Shown here: in pieces, positions 36,034 to 44,499 of the stretch
Layout of the letters: each line of letters begins with the position of its first letter
Numbering within the stretch: the first letter of the stretch is position 1
Assembly (NCBI RefSeq): GCF_037153975.1
Contig: NZ_JBBAYJ010000007.1
Span: 1 to 64,000 of the forward strand
From: Aquipuribacter sp. SD81
GTDB lineage: Bacteria; Actinomycetota; Actinomycetes; Actinomycetales; JBBAYJ01
DNA length: 64,000 nucleotides
Reading direction: 5' to 3'
Position numbers and translations under genes: made by a program
The notes under the pieces: generated by a model
The model's input: the letters and a program-made list of their open reading frames with translations, nothing else
What the model was told of the DNA's origin: nothing
Database searches by the model: none

Positions 36034-36443
36034 GCATCCGGCGGGACCGCCGCCTCAGCGGGGGCGGCGAGGCGGACCGCGGCGCGACGACGCTCGAGCT
36101 CGTCGTGCTGTTCCCCGTCATGCTGCTGCTCGTCTTCGGCATCCTGCAGGGCGTCTTCTGGTACCACGCGCGCACCGTGGCGCTCGCCGCGGCCGGCAGC
36201 GGGGTGGCGGTGACGCGCACCGAGCAGGGCACGAGCGCGGCGGGCAGGGCGGCCGCGAGCGACTTCGTCGAGCGCGCCGGCGGGGGGGAGGTCCTCGCGG
36301 GGGTGCAGGTGCAGGCCGCCCGGAGCGCCACCGAGGCCAGCGTGACCGTGAGCGGGCGGGCGCCGTCCCTGCTGCCGGGGCTGCCCGGTCCGCCGGTGCG
36401 CCAGACCGCGACCGGCCCCGTGGAGCGGGTGACGACCTCGTGA
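36030..36443 (+). CDS. TadE-like pseudopilin
   Basis: This 137-residue TadE-like protein has a short charged leader, then RGATTLELVVLFPVMLLLVF with the Gly cleavage site and Glu at position 5, one N-terminal helix and an extracytoplasmic domain. TadE/F proteins are minor pseudopilins of the Tad machine. The GTG start overlaps the Flp-like gene stop and its own stop overlaps the next GTG. Confidence 0.82.
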   Translation: MSIRRDRRLSGGGEADRGATTLELVVLFPVMLLLVFGILQGVFWYHARTVALAAAGSGVAVTRTEQGTSAAGRAAASDFVERAGGGEVLAGVQVQAARSATEASVTVSGRAPSLLPGLPGPPVRQTATGPVERVTTS

Positions 36444-36892
36444 GCGTCCGGTGGCGGCTGTTCTCCCTGCGGCGGCGCGGTGACCGGGGGACCACCACGC
36501 TGGAGTTCGTCGTCGTGGTGCCCGGTCTGCTCCTGCTCGTCGGTCTGCTCGCCGTGGCGGGCCGGGTGGCCCTGGCCGGTACGGCCGTCGAGGCCGCCGC
36601 GGCGGCCGCGGCCCGGCAGGCCTCGCTCGAGCGCTCGGCGGGGCAGGCGTCCGCCTCCGGGCAGCAGGCCGCGCGCGGCAACCTGGACGGCCAGGGCCTG
36701 GACTGCGCGTCGGTCCAGGTCGACGTGGACACCAGCGGCTTCGCCCGACCTGTGGGCACACCGGCCCAGGTCCGCGCGACGGTCACCTGCGCGGTGCGGC
36801 TGTCGGACCTGAGCCTGCCGGGGGTGCCGGGCACGACCCGGCTCGACGCCACCGCCGTGTCCCCGCTCGACACGTACCGGGTCCGCGGGTGA
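36440..36892 (+). CDS. TadE/TadF-like pseudopilin
   Basis: This 150-residue protein has a leader ending RRRGDRGTTTLEFVVVVPGL, again with Gly then Glu at position 5, an N-terminal helix, and an outer domain with two Cys (LDCASVQV, VTCAVRL) that could form a disulfide. It is coupled to both neighbours by GTGA overlaps. Confidence 0.82.
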   Translation: MSVRWRLFSLRRRGDRGTTTLEFVVVVPGLLLLVGLLAVAGRVALAGTAVEAAAAAAARQASLERSAGQASASGQQAARGNLDGQGLDCASVQVDVDTSGFARPVGTPAQVRATVTCAVRLSDLSLPGVPGTTRLDATAVSPLDTYRVRG

Positions 36893-37329
36893 CGCCCGTG
36901 CAGCGACGGTGCCGACGGGTCGGCGGCGACCGCGGGTCGACCACGCTGTTCGTCGTCGTCCTCATGGTCGCGCTGCTGCTCGCGGCGGGGCTGGTCACCG
37001 ACGGCGCCGGTCGCGTCCAGGCGCTGCAGCGGGCGGACACCGTCGCCGCGGAGGCCGCCCGCGCCGCGGGGCAGGAGCTCGACGCCGCCCGGGCCGTCCA
37101 GGGTGACCCCGGGGTGCTCGACACCGCACGCGCCGCCGCTGCGGCTCGCGCCCACCTGGCCGCGGCCGGGGTCGAGGGCTCGGTCCGGACGACGTCGGTC
37201 CCGACCCCGGCCGGCATCGTCGCCGCCGTCACTGTCACGGCCAGGGTCGTCCACGACCCTGTCTTCCTCGGTGGCACGCGCACGGTCACGGGCACCGCGA
37301 CCGCGCGCCTCGCGCAGGGCGTCACCTGA
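36889..37329 (+). CDS. TadG/TadE-like pilus assembly protein (Rv3654c-like)
   Basis: This 146-residue protein has a leader DRGSTTLFVVVLMVALLLAAG, the same cleavage context, but Phe stands at position 5 in place of Glu. A helix-rich outer region follows (AAEAARAAGQELDAARA). It resembles the small TadE-like protein that ends actinobacterial tad clusters. The GTG overlaps the previous stop. Confidence 0.72.
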   Translation: MTPVQRRCRRVGGDRGSTTLFVVVLMVALLLAAGLVTDGAGRVQALQRADTVAAEAARAAGQELDAARAVQGDPGVLDTARAAAAARAHLAAAGVEGSVRTTSVPTPAGIVAAVTVTARVVHDPVFLGGTRTVTGTATARLAQGVT

Positions 37330-37384
37330 GCAGGAGCCGCGGACCGGCGGGCCGGTCCGTCCACGAGGAGGAGGGACAGCAGGC

Positions 37385-40300
37385 ATGAGGGTGGTCCGGG
37401 GTCTCGGTGCCCTGCTCGTGCTGGTCGTGCTCCTCGCAGGCATCCCCTACGCGCTGTGGCAGCTGGGCCAGCTCGGTCCGCTGACCGGCAACGCCTCCCC
37501 GCAGGACGCCCTCGACCTGCTGCTGCGCCCGGACGACGGGAGCCTGCTCCTCGCGGCGCTCACGGTCCTGGGCTGGCTGGCGTGGGCGTCCTTCGCGCTG
37601 GCCGTGGTCGTCGAGGTCCCCGCGCACGCGCGGGGGCTGCCGTCGCCGAGGGTCCCCGGCCTGGGTCTGCAGCAGCGGGCGGCGTCCCTGCTCGTGGGTG
37701 CCGTGGTCGCCCTGCTGGTCGGTGCGGGCGCCGCGGCCCCGGCGACCGCGCTCACCCTGGACGACGCGCGGCCCGCCGCGACCGCCGCGGCGACCGTCGA
37801 CGTCGACGGGACGGGCTCGTCGGTCACCTCGACGACGGAGCAGCGACCGGTCGGGGCGGTGTCGGCGGTGCCCGACGACGGGGAGCGGGCCGCGGCGGAG
37901 CCGGACGCGCCGGCGCCCGCGTCGGCGCTCGTCGTCGTGCAGCAGGGGGACAGCCTGTGGTCGCTCGCCGAGACGCACCTCGGCGACGGCACCCAGTGGC
38001 GGCAGATCGCCGCGGCGAACCTGGGAGCGCCCCAGCCCGACGGTGGAGCCCTCGGCGCGGACGGGCAGATCAGCCCCGGCTGGCAGCTGACCGTGCCCGG
38101 GGCGGGCGCCGTCACCCAGGACGCCGACCAGGGGGCGGGGACCGCGCGCGGCGACCTCGAGCACGTCGTGGAGCGCGGCGACACCCTCTCCGCGATCGCC
38201 GCGGAGCACCTGGGCGACGCGGACCGCTGGCCCGAGGTCGCCGAGGCCACCGAGGCGACGGTGCAGCCGGGCGGCGAGCGCCTGGAGGACCCGGACCTCA
38301 TCTACCCGGGCTGGACGGTCACGGTCCCGGGGGCCGGAGAACCGGTCGCCCCCGGTCCATCCGCCGACGCACCCGCCGAAGCGTCCGACGCGTCCGGCGC
38401 GGGCACCGGCACGGATGGCGCCGACCCGGGGGCGGGTCCCGACCCGGCCGTGGGTGCGGACGGGGGTGGCGACCAGGTGGGCGGTCCGTCCACGGACCCC
38501 GGCTACCCCGGCGCCGGGTCGTGGGGCGCGCTCGCGGACGCGGGCCGCGCGGACGCCGCGGGCGGGACGGACGGCGCGGGCACCGCCGAGGACACGGCCA
38601 CCGAGGACACCGACGCGGCGGGCGCCGACGACGCCGGAGACGCCGCAGCCGACGCGGTCGACGTGCGGACACCGGCCGGCATCGGGGGTCTGCTCGCGGC
38701 GGCGGCCGTGGGCCTGCTGGCCGCGCGCCGGCGCGACGCCCGCGAGGAACGGCGTCCGGGTCAGCGGCTCACGCCGCCGGAGCCGGAGGACAGCCGCCTC
38801 GAGGAGCAGCTGCGGGCCGTCGCCGCGTCCAGCGGGGGTGCGCACCTCGACGGTGCACTCGCCGACCTCCGGCGCAGGCTCGCCGCCTCCGGCCGCGGTC
38901 TCCCGCCGGTCCGCGCCGCCCGCCTGACACCCGACGACCTCGAGCTCTACCTGGTGGAGCCCGCGGACCTGCCCGCCCCTTGGACGGCGCTCGACGACCG
39001 GACCGTGTGGCACGTCGAGCTCGCCGCCCTGACCGGCGACGAGCCGCAGCGCCGACTCGTCGAGGAGCTCGGGCTCGACCTGCTCGGGGGCGCCACCGCA
39101 CCGGTCCGCCGGCCGGTCGACGAGCCGCTGCCGCTGCCCGGGCTCGTGTGCCTCGGCACGGACGACGACGACGGCCTCGTGCTCCTCGACCTCGAGCAGC
39201 TGGGCGGGCTCGCCGTCGTCGGCGAGGCGCGGGAGGCGCGGACGGTCCTGGCCGCGGTCGCCGCCGAGCTCGCCGTCGGTCGGGCGCGGGAGACCGTCGA
39301 GGTCCTCCTCGTCGGCTTCGGGGCCGAGCTGGCCGCGGCCGTACCCGGCGGCGCCCTCCGCCACGTGCCGGACGTCGACCGGCTGCTCGTGGAGCTCGAG
39401 GCGCGCCGCGCCGACGTCGACCGGGTCCTCACCGACGCGGGTGTCGGCAGCGTCGCGGACGCGAGGCGGAGCGGTCGAGCCCGCGAGGCGTGGGACGGGC
39501 AGGTCGTGCTGCTCGGCGACCCCGCCGACGTGGCCCGCCAGGCCGAACGGCTGTCGAGGGTGCTCGACGACCTGCCGCGCGGCGGGGTGACGACCGTGGT
39601 CGCCGCGTCGCACCACGGCGACGACGACCTCGCGGCCCTCATCGGCTGGCAGCTGCGGCTCGAGGGCGGCGCGGAGGAGTGGGCGACGCTCGAGCCCGCA
39701 GGGGTCGTCCTTCGTCCGCAGCGCCTGACCCTGCCGGACGTGCAGCGGCTCACCCGCCTGCAGACGCGGCCCGCCGCGGTGGCCGGGCCGGCGTGGGGGC
39801 GCTCGCTGTCCTCCGTGGCGCTGGTCGGTGGGGGAGGGGGTCCCGCGCAGGCCGCCACCCCGCCCCCGGAGCCGGAGCCTCGACTGCCGGTGGCCGAGGA
39901 CCTGTACGGCGGCGAGGACCCGGTCGTGCAGCTGCTGGGGCAGGTGCGCGTGCACCACGCTCGCGGGCCGTCCCCCGCCAGCCACACGGCGCGCGCCACC
40001 GCGCTCGTCGCGTACCTCGCGACCGCCGGCTCGCCGCGCACGCGCTCCCAGGTGGCCGAGGCCCTCTCCCCGGCGCGACGGCTCACGGAGCAGACGGTGC
40101 ACGCCCTCGCCTCACGGACCCGCCGCTGGCTCGGCGAGGACGACGGCGGCCGGCCGTACCTGCCGCGGGCGGTCGACTCCGGCACGTACCGCGTGCACCC
40201 CGCGGTCACGACCGACTGGCAGCGCTGGCAGCGGCTGCTCGGCGACGACATCACCCGCACCCCGGTCGCGGTCCTCGTTGCGGCGCTCGAGCTGGTCGAC

Positions 40301-40684
40301 GAGCCGTTCGCGGGTGTCGTCGAGCGGCACTACGCGTGGGCGGAGCAGCAGCGGGAGGAGGTCCTCGCCGGTGTCGTGGACGTGGCGCACGAGGCGGCGA
40401 GACGCTCGTTGCAGGCCGGTGACGCGGACCTCGCGCGCCGGGCCGCCCGCGCGGGCATGCGGGTGGACCCCGCGGCCGAGGTGCTGTGGCGGGACCTGCT
40501 GCTCGCGGAGCAGGCCGCGGGCCGGCCCGCCGTCGTCGCGCAGCTCGTCGAGCGCCTCCGCTCCTACGCCGACGACCTCGGCGTCGACCTCGCGCCGGAG
40601 ACCGAGCGGCTGCTCGACGAGGTCACCGCCGGTGCCGGGACGCGCCGCGGTCGCCGGGAGCGGGCGCGCGCCGTGGGCCTGTGA
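37385..40684 (+). CDS. LysM - transmembrane - BTAD/SARP-like regulator protein
   Basis: This 1099-residue mosaic protein has two N-terminal membrane helices (about 5-25 and 55-75) and a third near 100-120. Two LysM domains follow (VVQQGDSLWSLAETHLGDG near 183, HVVERGDTLSAIAAEHLGD near 260), then a Gly/Ala/Asp linker and another helix near 433-450 (GIGGLLAAAAVGLLAARR). A large cytoplasmic region ends in an OmpR-type winged helix (about 850-930) and a BTAD helical repeat domain (about 945-1090; LQAGDADLARRAARAGMRVD). The layout suggests a cell-wall-sensing, membrane-bound transcription regulator. Similar proteins accompany actinobacterial Tad loci. ATG at 37385 follows a GAGGAGGAGGG stretch. 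Confidence 0.85.
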   Translation: MRVVRGLGALLVLVVLLAGIPYALWQLGQLGPLTGNASPQDALDLLLRPDDGSLLLAALTVLGWLAWASFALAVVVEVPAHARGLPSPRVPGLGLQQRAASLLVGAVVALLVGAGAAAPATALTLDDARPAATAAATVDVDGTGSSVTSTTEQRPVGAVSAVPDDGERAAAEPDAPAPASALVVVQQGDSLWSLAETHLGDGTQWRQIAAANLGAPQPDGGALGADGQISPGWQLTVPGAGAVTQDADQGAGTARGDLEHVVERGDTLSAIAAEHLGDADRWPEVAEATEATVQPGGERLEDPDLIYPGWTVTVPGAGEPVAPGPSADAPAEASDASGAGTGTDGADPGAGPDPAVGADGGGDQVGGPSTDPGYPGAGSWGALADAGRADAAGGTDGAGTAEDTATEDTDAAGADDAGDAAADAVDVRTPAGIGGLLAAAAVGLLAARRRDAREERRPGQRLTPPEPEDSRLEEQLRAVAASSGGAHLDGALADLRRRLAASGRGLPPVRAARLTPDDLELYLVEPADLPAPWTALDDRTVWHVELAALTGDEPQRRLVEELGLDLLGGATAPVRRPVDEPLPLPGLVCLGTDDDDGLVLLDLEQLGGLAVVGEAREARTVLAAVAAELAVGRARETVEVLLVGFGAELAAAVPGGALRHVPDVDRLLVELEARRADVDRVLTDAGVGSVADARRSGRAREAWDGQVVLLGDPADVARQAERLSRVLDDLPRGGVTTVVAASHHGDDDLAALIGWQLRLEGGAEEWATLEPAGVVLRPQRLTLPDVQRLTRLQTRPAAVAGPAWGRSLSSVALVGGGGGPAQAATPPPEPEPRLPVAEDLYGGEDPVVQLLGQVRVHHARGPSPASHTARATALVAYLATAGSPRTRSQVAEALSPARRLTEQTVHALASRTRRWLGEDDGGRPYLPRAVDSGTYRVHPAVTTDWQRWQRLLGDDITRTPVAVLVAALELVDEPFAGVVERHYAWAEQQREEVLAGVVDVAHEAARRSLQAGDADLARRAARAGMRVDPAAEVLWRDLLLAEQAAGRPAVVAQLVERLRSYADDLGVDLAPETERLLDEVTAGAGTRRGRRERARAVGL

Positions 40685-40700
40685 CCGGGGCCGGCCCCGG
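40685..40700. terminator. 16-bp perfect palindrome between convergent genes
   Basis: CCGGGGCCGGCCCCGG directly follows the BTAD protein stop and precedes the sir2 stop on the other strand. Probably a bidirectional terminator or roadblock. Confidence 0.5.
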
Positions 40701-40706
40701 GCTCCC

Positions 40707-41561
40707 TCAGGCCGCGAGACGGGCCGACAGGGCGGTCAGCACCGGTGAGCACCCCTCGTCCAGGTGCACCGTCGCGAGCTCTGCCGCCCTGGTCGGACCC
40801 CGGTTGACGACGACCACGGGGATCCCGCGGGACGCCGCCCGCTTGACGAACCGACGCCCCGAGAAGACGGTGCACGACGTCCCCGCCACGAGCAGGGCCC
40901 GGGCGCCGTCGACGAGGCCGTAGCAGCGCTCGACCCGCCCGACCGGCACGTTCTCGCCGAAGAACACGACGTCCGGCTTGAGCGCCCCGCCGCAGGTCTC
41001 GCACGCGGCGACGACGAAGCCGTCCGTGTCGTCGATGACGACGTCGCCGTCCGGCGCGACGTCGGCCTCGGGCAGGTCGTCCCGCTCGGCCCAGCCCGGG
41101 TTGAGCGCGCTCAGCCGCTCGTGAAGCCGGCGGCGCTCCGAGCGCACGCCGCAGTCCAGGCAGACCACCCGCGACAGCGCCCCGTGCAGCTCGACGACCG
41201 GGTCGGAGCCCGCCGCGACGTGCAGCCCGTCGACGTTCTGCGTGACGACCGCGTCGACGAGCCCCCGCGTGCCGAGCGCGGCGAGCGCCCGGTGGCCGTC
41301 GTTCGGGGCCGCGGTCGACATGCGCAGCCAGCCGACGTGGCTGCGCGCCCAGTAGCGGCGTCTCGCGTCGGCGCTGCGCGTGAACTGCTGGTACGTCATG
41401 GGCGTGCGGCGCGGCGAGCCGGGGCCGCGGTAGTCCGGGATGCCGGAGTCCGTGCTGAGCCCGGCTCCCGTGAGCGCGACGACCCCACCGCCCGCGAGGA
41501 GCCGGTAGGCCTCCTCGAGCGTGCCGGCGGCCGCCTCCACAGGCAGCGGGTGCACGACCAT
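40707..41561 (-). CDS. Sir2 family NAD-dependent protein deacylase
   Basis: This 284-residue sirtuin has GAGLSTDSGIPDYRG near residue 30 (NAD binding), TQNVDGLH near 110, the catalytic His in VELHGALS, and a zinc ribbon with CLDC and CETC. FFGENVP and VAGTSCTVFS complete the Rossmann side (TS in GTS retained). It removes acyl groups from lysine using NAD. ATG at 41561 lies 7 nt after TACCCT on the minus strand, so it is probably leaderless. It is divergent from the DUF5995 gene with only 18 bp between starts. Confidence 0.93.
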   Translation of the reverse strand: MVVHPLPVEAAAGTLEEAYRLLAGGGVVALTGAGLSTDSGIPDYRGPGSPRRTPMTYQQFTRSADARRRYWARSHVGWLRMSTAAPNDGHRALAALGTRGLVDAVVTQNVDGLHVAAGSDPVVELHGALSRVVCLDCGVRSERRRLHERLSALNPGWAERDDLPEADVAPDGDVVIDDTDGFVVAACETCGGALKPDVVFFGENVPVGRVERCYGLVDGARALLVAGTSCTVFSGRRFVKRAASRGIPVVVVNRGPTRAAELATVHLDEGCSPVLTALSARLAA

Positions 41562-41568
41562 CGCCTCA

Positions 41569-41574
41569 AGGGTA
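41569..41574 (-). promoter_or_regulatory. -10 element of the sir2 gene
   Basis: TACCCT on the minus strand ends 7 nt before the ATG and lies within the 18-bp gap to the divergent gene. Confidence 0.45.
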
Positions 41575-41579
41575 AGCCG

Positions 41580-42401
41580 GTGTCCGTGCGCCTCCGACCG
41601 CTGCCCGGGCAGGACCCGACACCCCGACCCGGACCCCTCAGGGGCGACGGCCTCGCCGCGACGGACCCGGCCATCGCCGGTGTCGTCGCCCGGATGGACA
41701 CCGCCCTGTCGCGGCTCGAGCAGCTCGGCGACCCGGCCCGGCACTTCCTCACGACCTACCGCGACGTCACGCACGCCGTCGGCGCCGCCGCCGGCTCCGG
41801 CCGCGTGGAGGACCCGGCGTGGCTCGCCCGCTGGGACGTCGCCTTCGCCGAGCCCTACCTCGAGGCCCTCGCCGCGCGCGAACGCGGCGACCACGTGGCG
41901 GGGCCGTGGCGCGAGGCGTTCGCCGCACCGGCCGACCTGCACCCGTACCTGCACGTCCTGCTCGGCATGAACGCCCACATCAACCTCGACATGCCGTTGT
42001 CGCTGCTCGCGGTGCTGAGCGACGCCGACGTCCGCGACGAGCGGCTCATGGCCTCACGGCACCGCGACCACGAGGCGCTCGACTCCGTCATCGCCGCGCT
42101 CGTGCCGGAGCAGTCGCGGCGGCTGGTCCGTGTTGCCGGGCCCGGCGCGGCGCCCGGCCCGCTCGACCGCGCGCTCATGCCGGCGTCCCGCGCGGCGTCC
42201 CGGCAGGTGCTCCGGCACGGCCGGCACGCGGTGTGGCGCAACACGGGGGTGCTGCTCGGGGCCCGGCGCGAGGGGCCCGGCGCGCTCCGGGCTGCCACCG
42301 ACCGCCTCGAGCGGCTCACGACGGACCGCGTGGCGGACCTCGTCGGACCCCGGCACCCGCTGCTGCACCTGGCGCGCCGCGGCTTCGGGGTCCGCCTGTA
42401 G
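41580..42401 (+). CDS. DUF5995 family protein
   Basis: This protein of about 273 residues shows the DUF5995 pattern: RMDTALSRLEQLGDPARHFL, DPAWLARWDVAFAEPYLEAL, and the conserved HVLLGMNAHINLDMPLSLL near residue 130. These lie in an all-helical fold, possibly metal-binding through the His residues. Function unknown. GTG at 41580 was taken as the start. ATG at 41694 is a shorter option, and the frame remains open upstream as a shadow of sir2. Its first bases share the divergent promoter region with sir2. Confidence 0.75.
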   Translation: MSVRLRPLPGQDPTPRPGPLRGDGLAATDPAIAGVVARMDTALSRLEQLGDPARHFLTTYRDVTHAVGAAAGSGRVEDPAWLARWDVAFAEPYLEALAARERGDHVAGPWREAFAAPADLHPYLHVLLGMNAHINLDMPLSLLAVLSDADVRDERLMASRHRDHEALDSVIAALVPEQSRRLVRVAGPGAAPGPLDRALMPASRAASRQVLRHGRHAVWRNTGVLLGARREGPGALRAATDRLERLTTDRVADLVGPRHPLLHLARRGFGVRL

Positions 42402-42424
42402 CGCCGCCTGCGCGACGACCCTCT

Positions 42425-42460
42425 GACCACCCGCCCGACCACCCGCCCGACGACCCGTCC
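42425..42460. repeat. 12-bp tandem repeat, three copies
   Basis: GACCACCCGCCC occurs twice exactly and once as GACGACCCGTCC, followed by a partial copy, in the 160-bp gap between the DUF5995 and EamA genes. Confidence 0.6.
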
Positions 42461-42549
42461 GACGACAGGGTTCGGGCTCCCGCGGGCCACCCCGGTCCTA
42501 GTGGTCCGGCTCGGCACGAAACGGGAGGGGCGCCGTCGGTGCCCGGCCG

Positions 42550-42555
42550 TACCGT
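42550..42555 (+). promoter_or_regulatory. -10 element of the EamA transporter gene
   Basis: TACCGT ends 6 nt before the GTG at 42562; no Shine-Dalgarno, so a leaderless message is likely. Confidence 0.45.
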
Positions 42556-42561
42556 CGCGCC

Positions 42562-43632
42562 GTGAGCCCGACCGCGTCCCGTCCCGCCCTCGTGCTGGCG
42601 TGGTTCGTCGCCGCCTCCTGCTGGGGCGCGAGCTTCCTGTTCATCAAGTGGGGGCTGGAGGGGCTGTCGCCGGCGCAGGTCGCACTCGCCCGGGTCCTGC
42701 TCGGGTCGCTGTTCCTCGGCGGCTGGCTGCTCGTCACCCGCACCCGCCTGCCGCGCGACCGCACGACCTGGGCGCACCTGGCGGTCCTCGGGCTGTTCTT
42801 CTGCTTCCTGCCCTTCACGCTCTTCGCCTGGGCGGAGACCCGCATCGACAGCGGCCTGGCCGCCGTCCTCAACGCCACCACGCCGCTGTGGACGCTCGTC
42901 CTCGTCCTCGCGTTCCTGCCGGCGGAGAAGGTCACGACCCGCAAGGTCGTCGGCCTGCTCGTCGGCTTCGCCGGCGTGGTCGTCGTGACCCTCCCCGACC
43001 TCGCCGCCGGAGCCGGCGGCAGCCTGCTGGGGCAGCTGGCGTGCCTGGGGGCGACCGCCTGCTACGGCGTGGCGCTCGTGTGGGTGCGCCGCTTCGTCAT
43101 CCCGCGCGGGGTCCAGCCGCTCGTCATCGCGTTCGGGCAGGTCACGTGCGGACTCGGCTGGTGCCTGCTCGCGGCCCCGGTGCTGTCGCGCGACCCGGTC
43201 GACCTGTCGTGGACGGTCGTCCTCGCGATGGTCGCGCTCGGTGTGCTCGGGACCGGTCTCGCCTTCGTCCTCAACACCGCCGTGACGGCGGGGCTCGGGG
43301 CGACGTTCGCGTCGACCGTCACGTACCTGTCGCCGGTCATCGGGGTCGTGCTCGGTGTCGTCGTGCTCGGGGAGGAGCTCACGGTCGCCGGGGTCGCGGG
43401 CGGCGCCGTCGTCATCCTGGGGGTGGCCGTCGGCCAGGGCCTGCTGCGTCTCCCGGGTCGTCGTCCGGACGGCGGTCCGCGCGACGCCCGGGCGCCGGCC
43501 GTCCCGGCGACGGCGGTGGCGACGGGGGCGGCGGTGCCTCCGTCCCGGGGTGCGCAGCCGCCTGCAGGGCAGCCGGACGCAGCCGCGCCACCTCCTCCCG
43601 CAGGGCACGGAGCTCCTCGAGCACGGGCCTGA
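42562..43632 (+). CDS. EamA family (DMT) transporter
   Basis: This 356-residue protein has ten hydrophobic helices in two EamA repeats (residues about 8-145 and 155-295). WFVAASCWGASFLFIKWGL and LNATTPLWTLVLVLAFL lie in the first half, and TYLSPVIGVVLGVVVLGEEL in the second. It is a probable exporter of metabolites or amino acids. The last about 60 residues are a Pro/Ala tail encoded in the segment that overlaps, antisense, the 3' end of the K+ channel gene by 221 bp; the natural end may be earlier in other strains. Confidence 0.88.
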   Translation: MSPTASRPALVLAWFVAASCWGASFLFIKWGLEGLSPAQVALARVLLGSLFLGGWLLVTRTRLPRDRTTWAHLAVLGLFFCFLPFTLFAWAETRIDSGLAAVLNATTPLWTLVLVLAFLPAEKVTTRKVVGLLVGFAGVVVVTLPDLAAGAGGSLLGQLACLGATACYGVALVWVRRFVIPRGVQPLVIAFGQVTCGLGWCLLAAPVLSRDPVDLSWTVVLAMVALGVLGTGLAFVLNTAVTAGLGATFASTVTYLSPVIGVVLGVVVLGEELTVAGVAGGAVVILGVAVGQGLLRLPGRRPDGGPRDARAPAVPATAVATGAAVPPSRGAQPPAGQPDAAAPPPPAGHGAPRARA

Positions 43633-44482
43633 GCGCACTCTCGTCGAGCGCTGCAGCGGAGGTCGCCGGCGCGCCCGGGCCCCGACCGGTCGCCGCGAGG
43701 TCGGGCTCGGCGCCGTGCTCGGCGCCGTGCTCGGCGCCGTGCTCGGCGCCGTGCTCGGTGTCGTGCTCGGTGCCGGGTGCGGGCCTGTCGCCCGGGACCG
43801 CCGCGCGGGCCCACACCCCCGTGCCGGACGGCCTCGTCCGGGTGAGGTGCGCGGCGACGCTCGCGGTGAGCGTGCCGAGAACGCCGATGCCCAGCAGCAT
43901 CCCCGTCACCGCGAAGGCGCGCCCCAGCGGGGTGACGGGCACGAGGTCGCCGTAGCCGACCGTGGCCACCGTGACCACCGCCCACCACAGCGCGTCGCCG
44001 TACCCGGTGATGAGCGCGCCCTCCGCGTCGCGCTCGGCGACGAGGACCGCGGCCGCCAGCAGCAGCACGAGCGTCCCCGCGACCAGGACGAGGTCGACGA
44101 CCGTCCGTCGCACGACGTCGCCCGGGCGCCCGTCCACCCCCGCCGCGCGCAGCAGCGCCCTTCCGGCCACGAGCGCCGCCAGCACGCCGGGCACGAGCAG
44201 CACGAGCAGCTGCACGGGATGAGCGAGCGCGAAGGCCAGGGCCGCGCGGCTGCGGACGAGGCGGACCGCGTACCCCGCCGCGAACAGCAGCCACACGAGC
44301 GTGCGGGCCACGACCGCGACGAGGTCCACGAGCGGGTCGTCGAGGACGGCCTGGGCCGCGGTGGCGGCGAGGAAGACGAGCGACGCCCCGACCAGGAGGG
44401 GGCGCCGCCACGCGCGGTCGGCGGCGCCGCCGGTTCCCGCTCGTCCCACGCCCACGAGTGTCGTCGGGGCACGCCCCCGCAC
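43412..44482 (-). CDS. Two-pore-domain-like / voltage-gated-type potassium channel
   Basis: This 356-residue membrane protein has about six helices. The last two flank the selectivity filter TVGYGD near residue 173 in VVTVATVGYGDLVPVTPLG. The cytoplasmic tail has four EHGA repeats and a short coiled coil (LEELRALREEVARL). It likely conducts K+; the tail may aid tetramer formation. The N-terminal 30 residues are uncertain: GTG at 44482, 44455 or 44449 are possible, the last lying 7 nt after GACACT. The gene is divergent from the helicase-like gene and overlaps the EamA tail antisense. Confidence 0.85.
   Translation of the reverse strand: MRGRAPTTLVGVGRAGTGGAADRAWRRPLLVGASLVFLAATAAQAVLDDPLVDLVAVVARTLVWLLFAAGYAVRLVRSRAALAFALAHPVQLLVLLVPGVLAALVAGRALLRAAGVDGRPGDVVRRTVVDLVLVAGTLVLLLAAAVLVAERDAEGALITGYGDALWWAVVTVATVGYGDLVPVTPLGRAFAVTGMLLGIGVLGTLTASVAAHLTRTRPSGTGVWARAAVPGDRPAPGTEHDTEHGAEHGAEHGAEHGAEPDLAATGRGPGAPATSAAALDESALRPVLEELRALREEVARLRPAALQAAAHPGTEAPPPPSPPPSPGRPAPGRRADRRPDDDPGDAAGPGRRPPPG
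43705..43764. repeat. 12-bp tandem repeat inside the K+ channel gene
   Basis: GCTCGGCGCCGT occurs four times exactly and once with two changes, encoding repeated Glu-His-Gly-Ala on the minus strand. Copy number could vary by slippage without breaking the frame. Confidence 0.75.
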
Positions 44483-44486
44483 CCCG

Positions 44487-44492
44487 TACCGT
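44487..44492 (+). promoter_or_regulatory. -10 element of the helicase-like gene
   Basis: TACCGT ends 7 nt before the ATG at 44500; no Shine-Dalgarno. Confidence 0.45.
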
Positions 44493-44499
44493 GAGAGGC

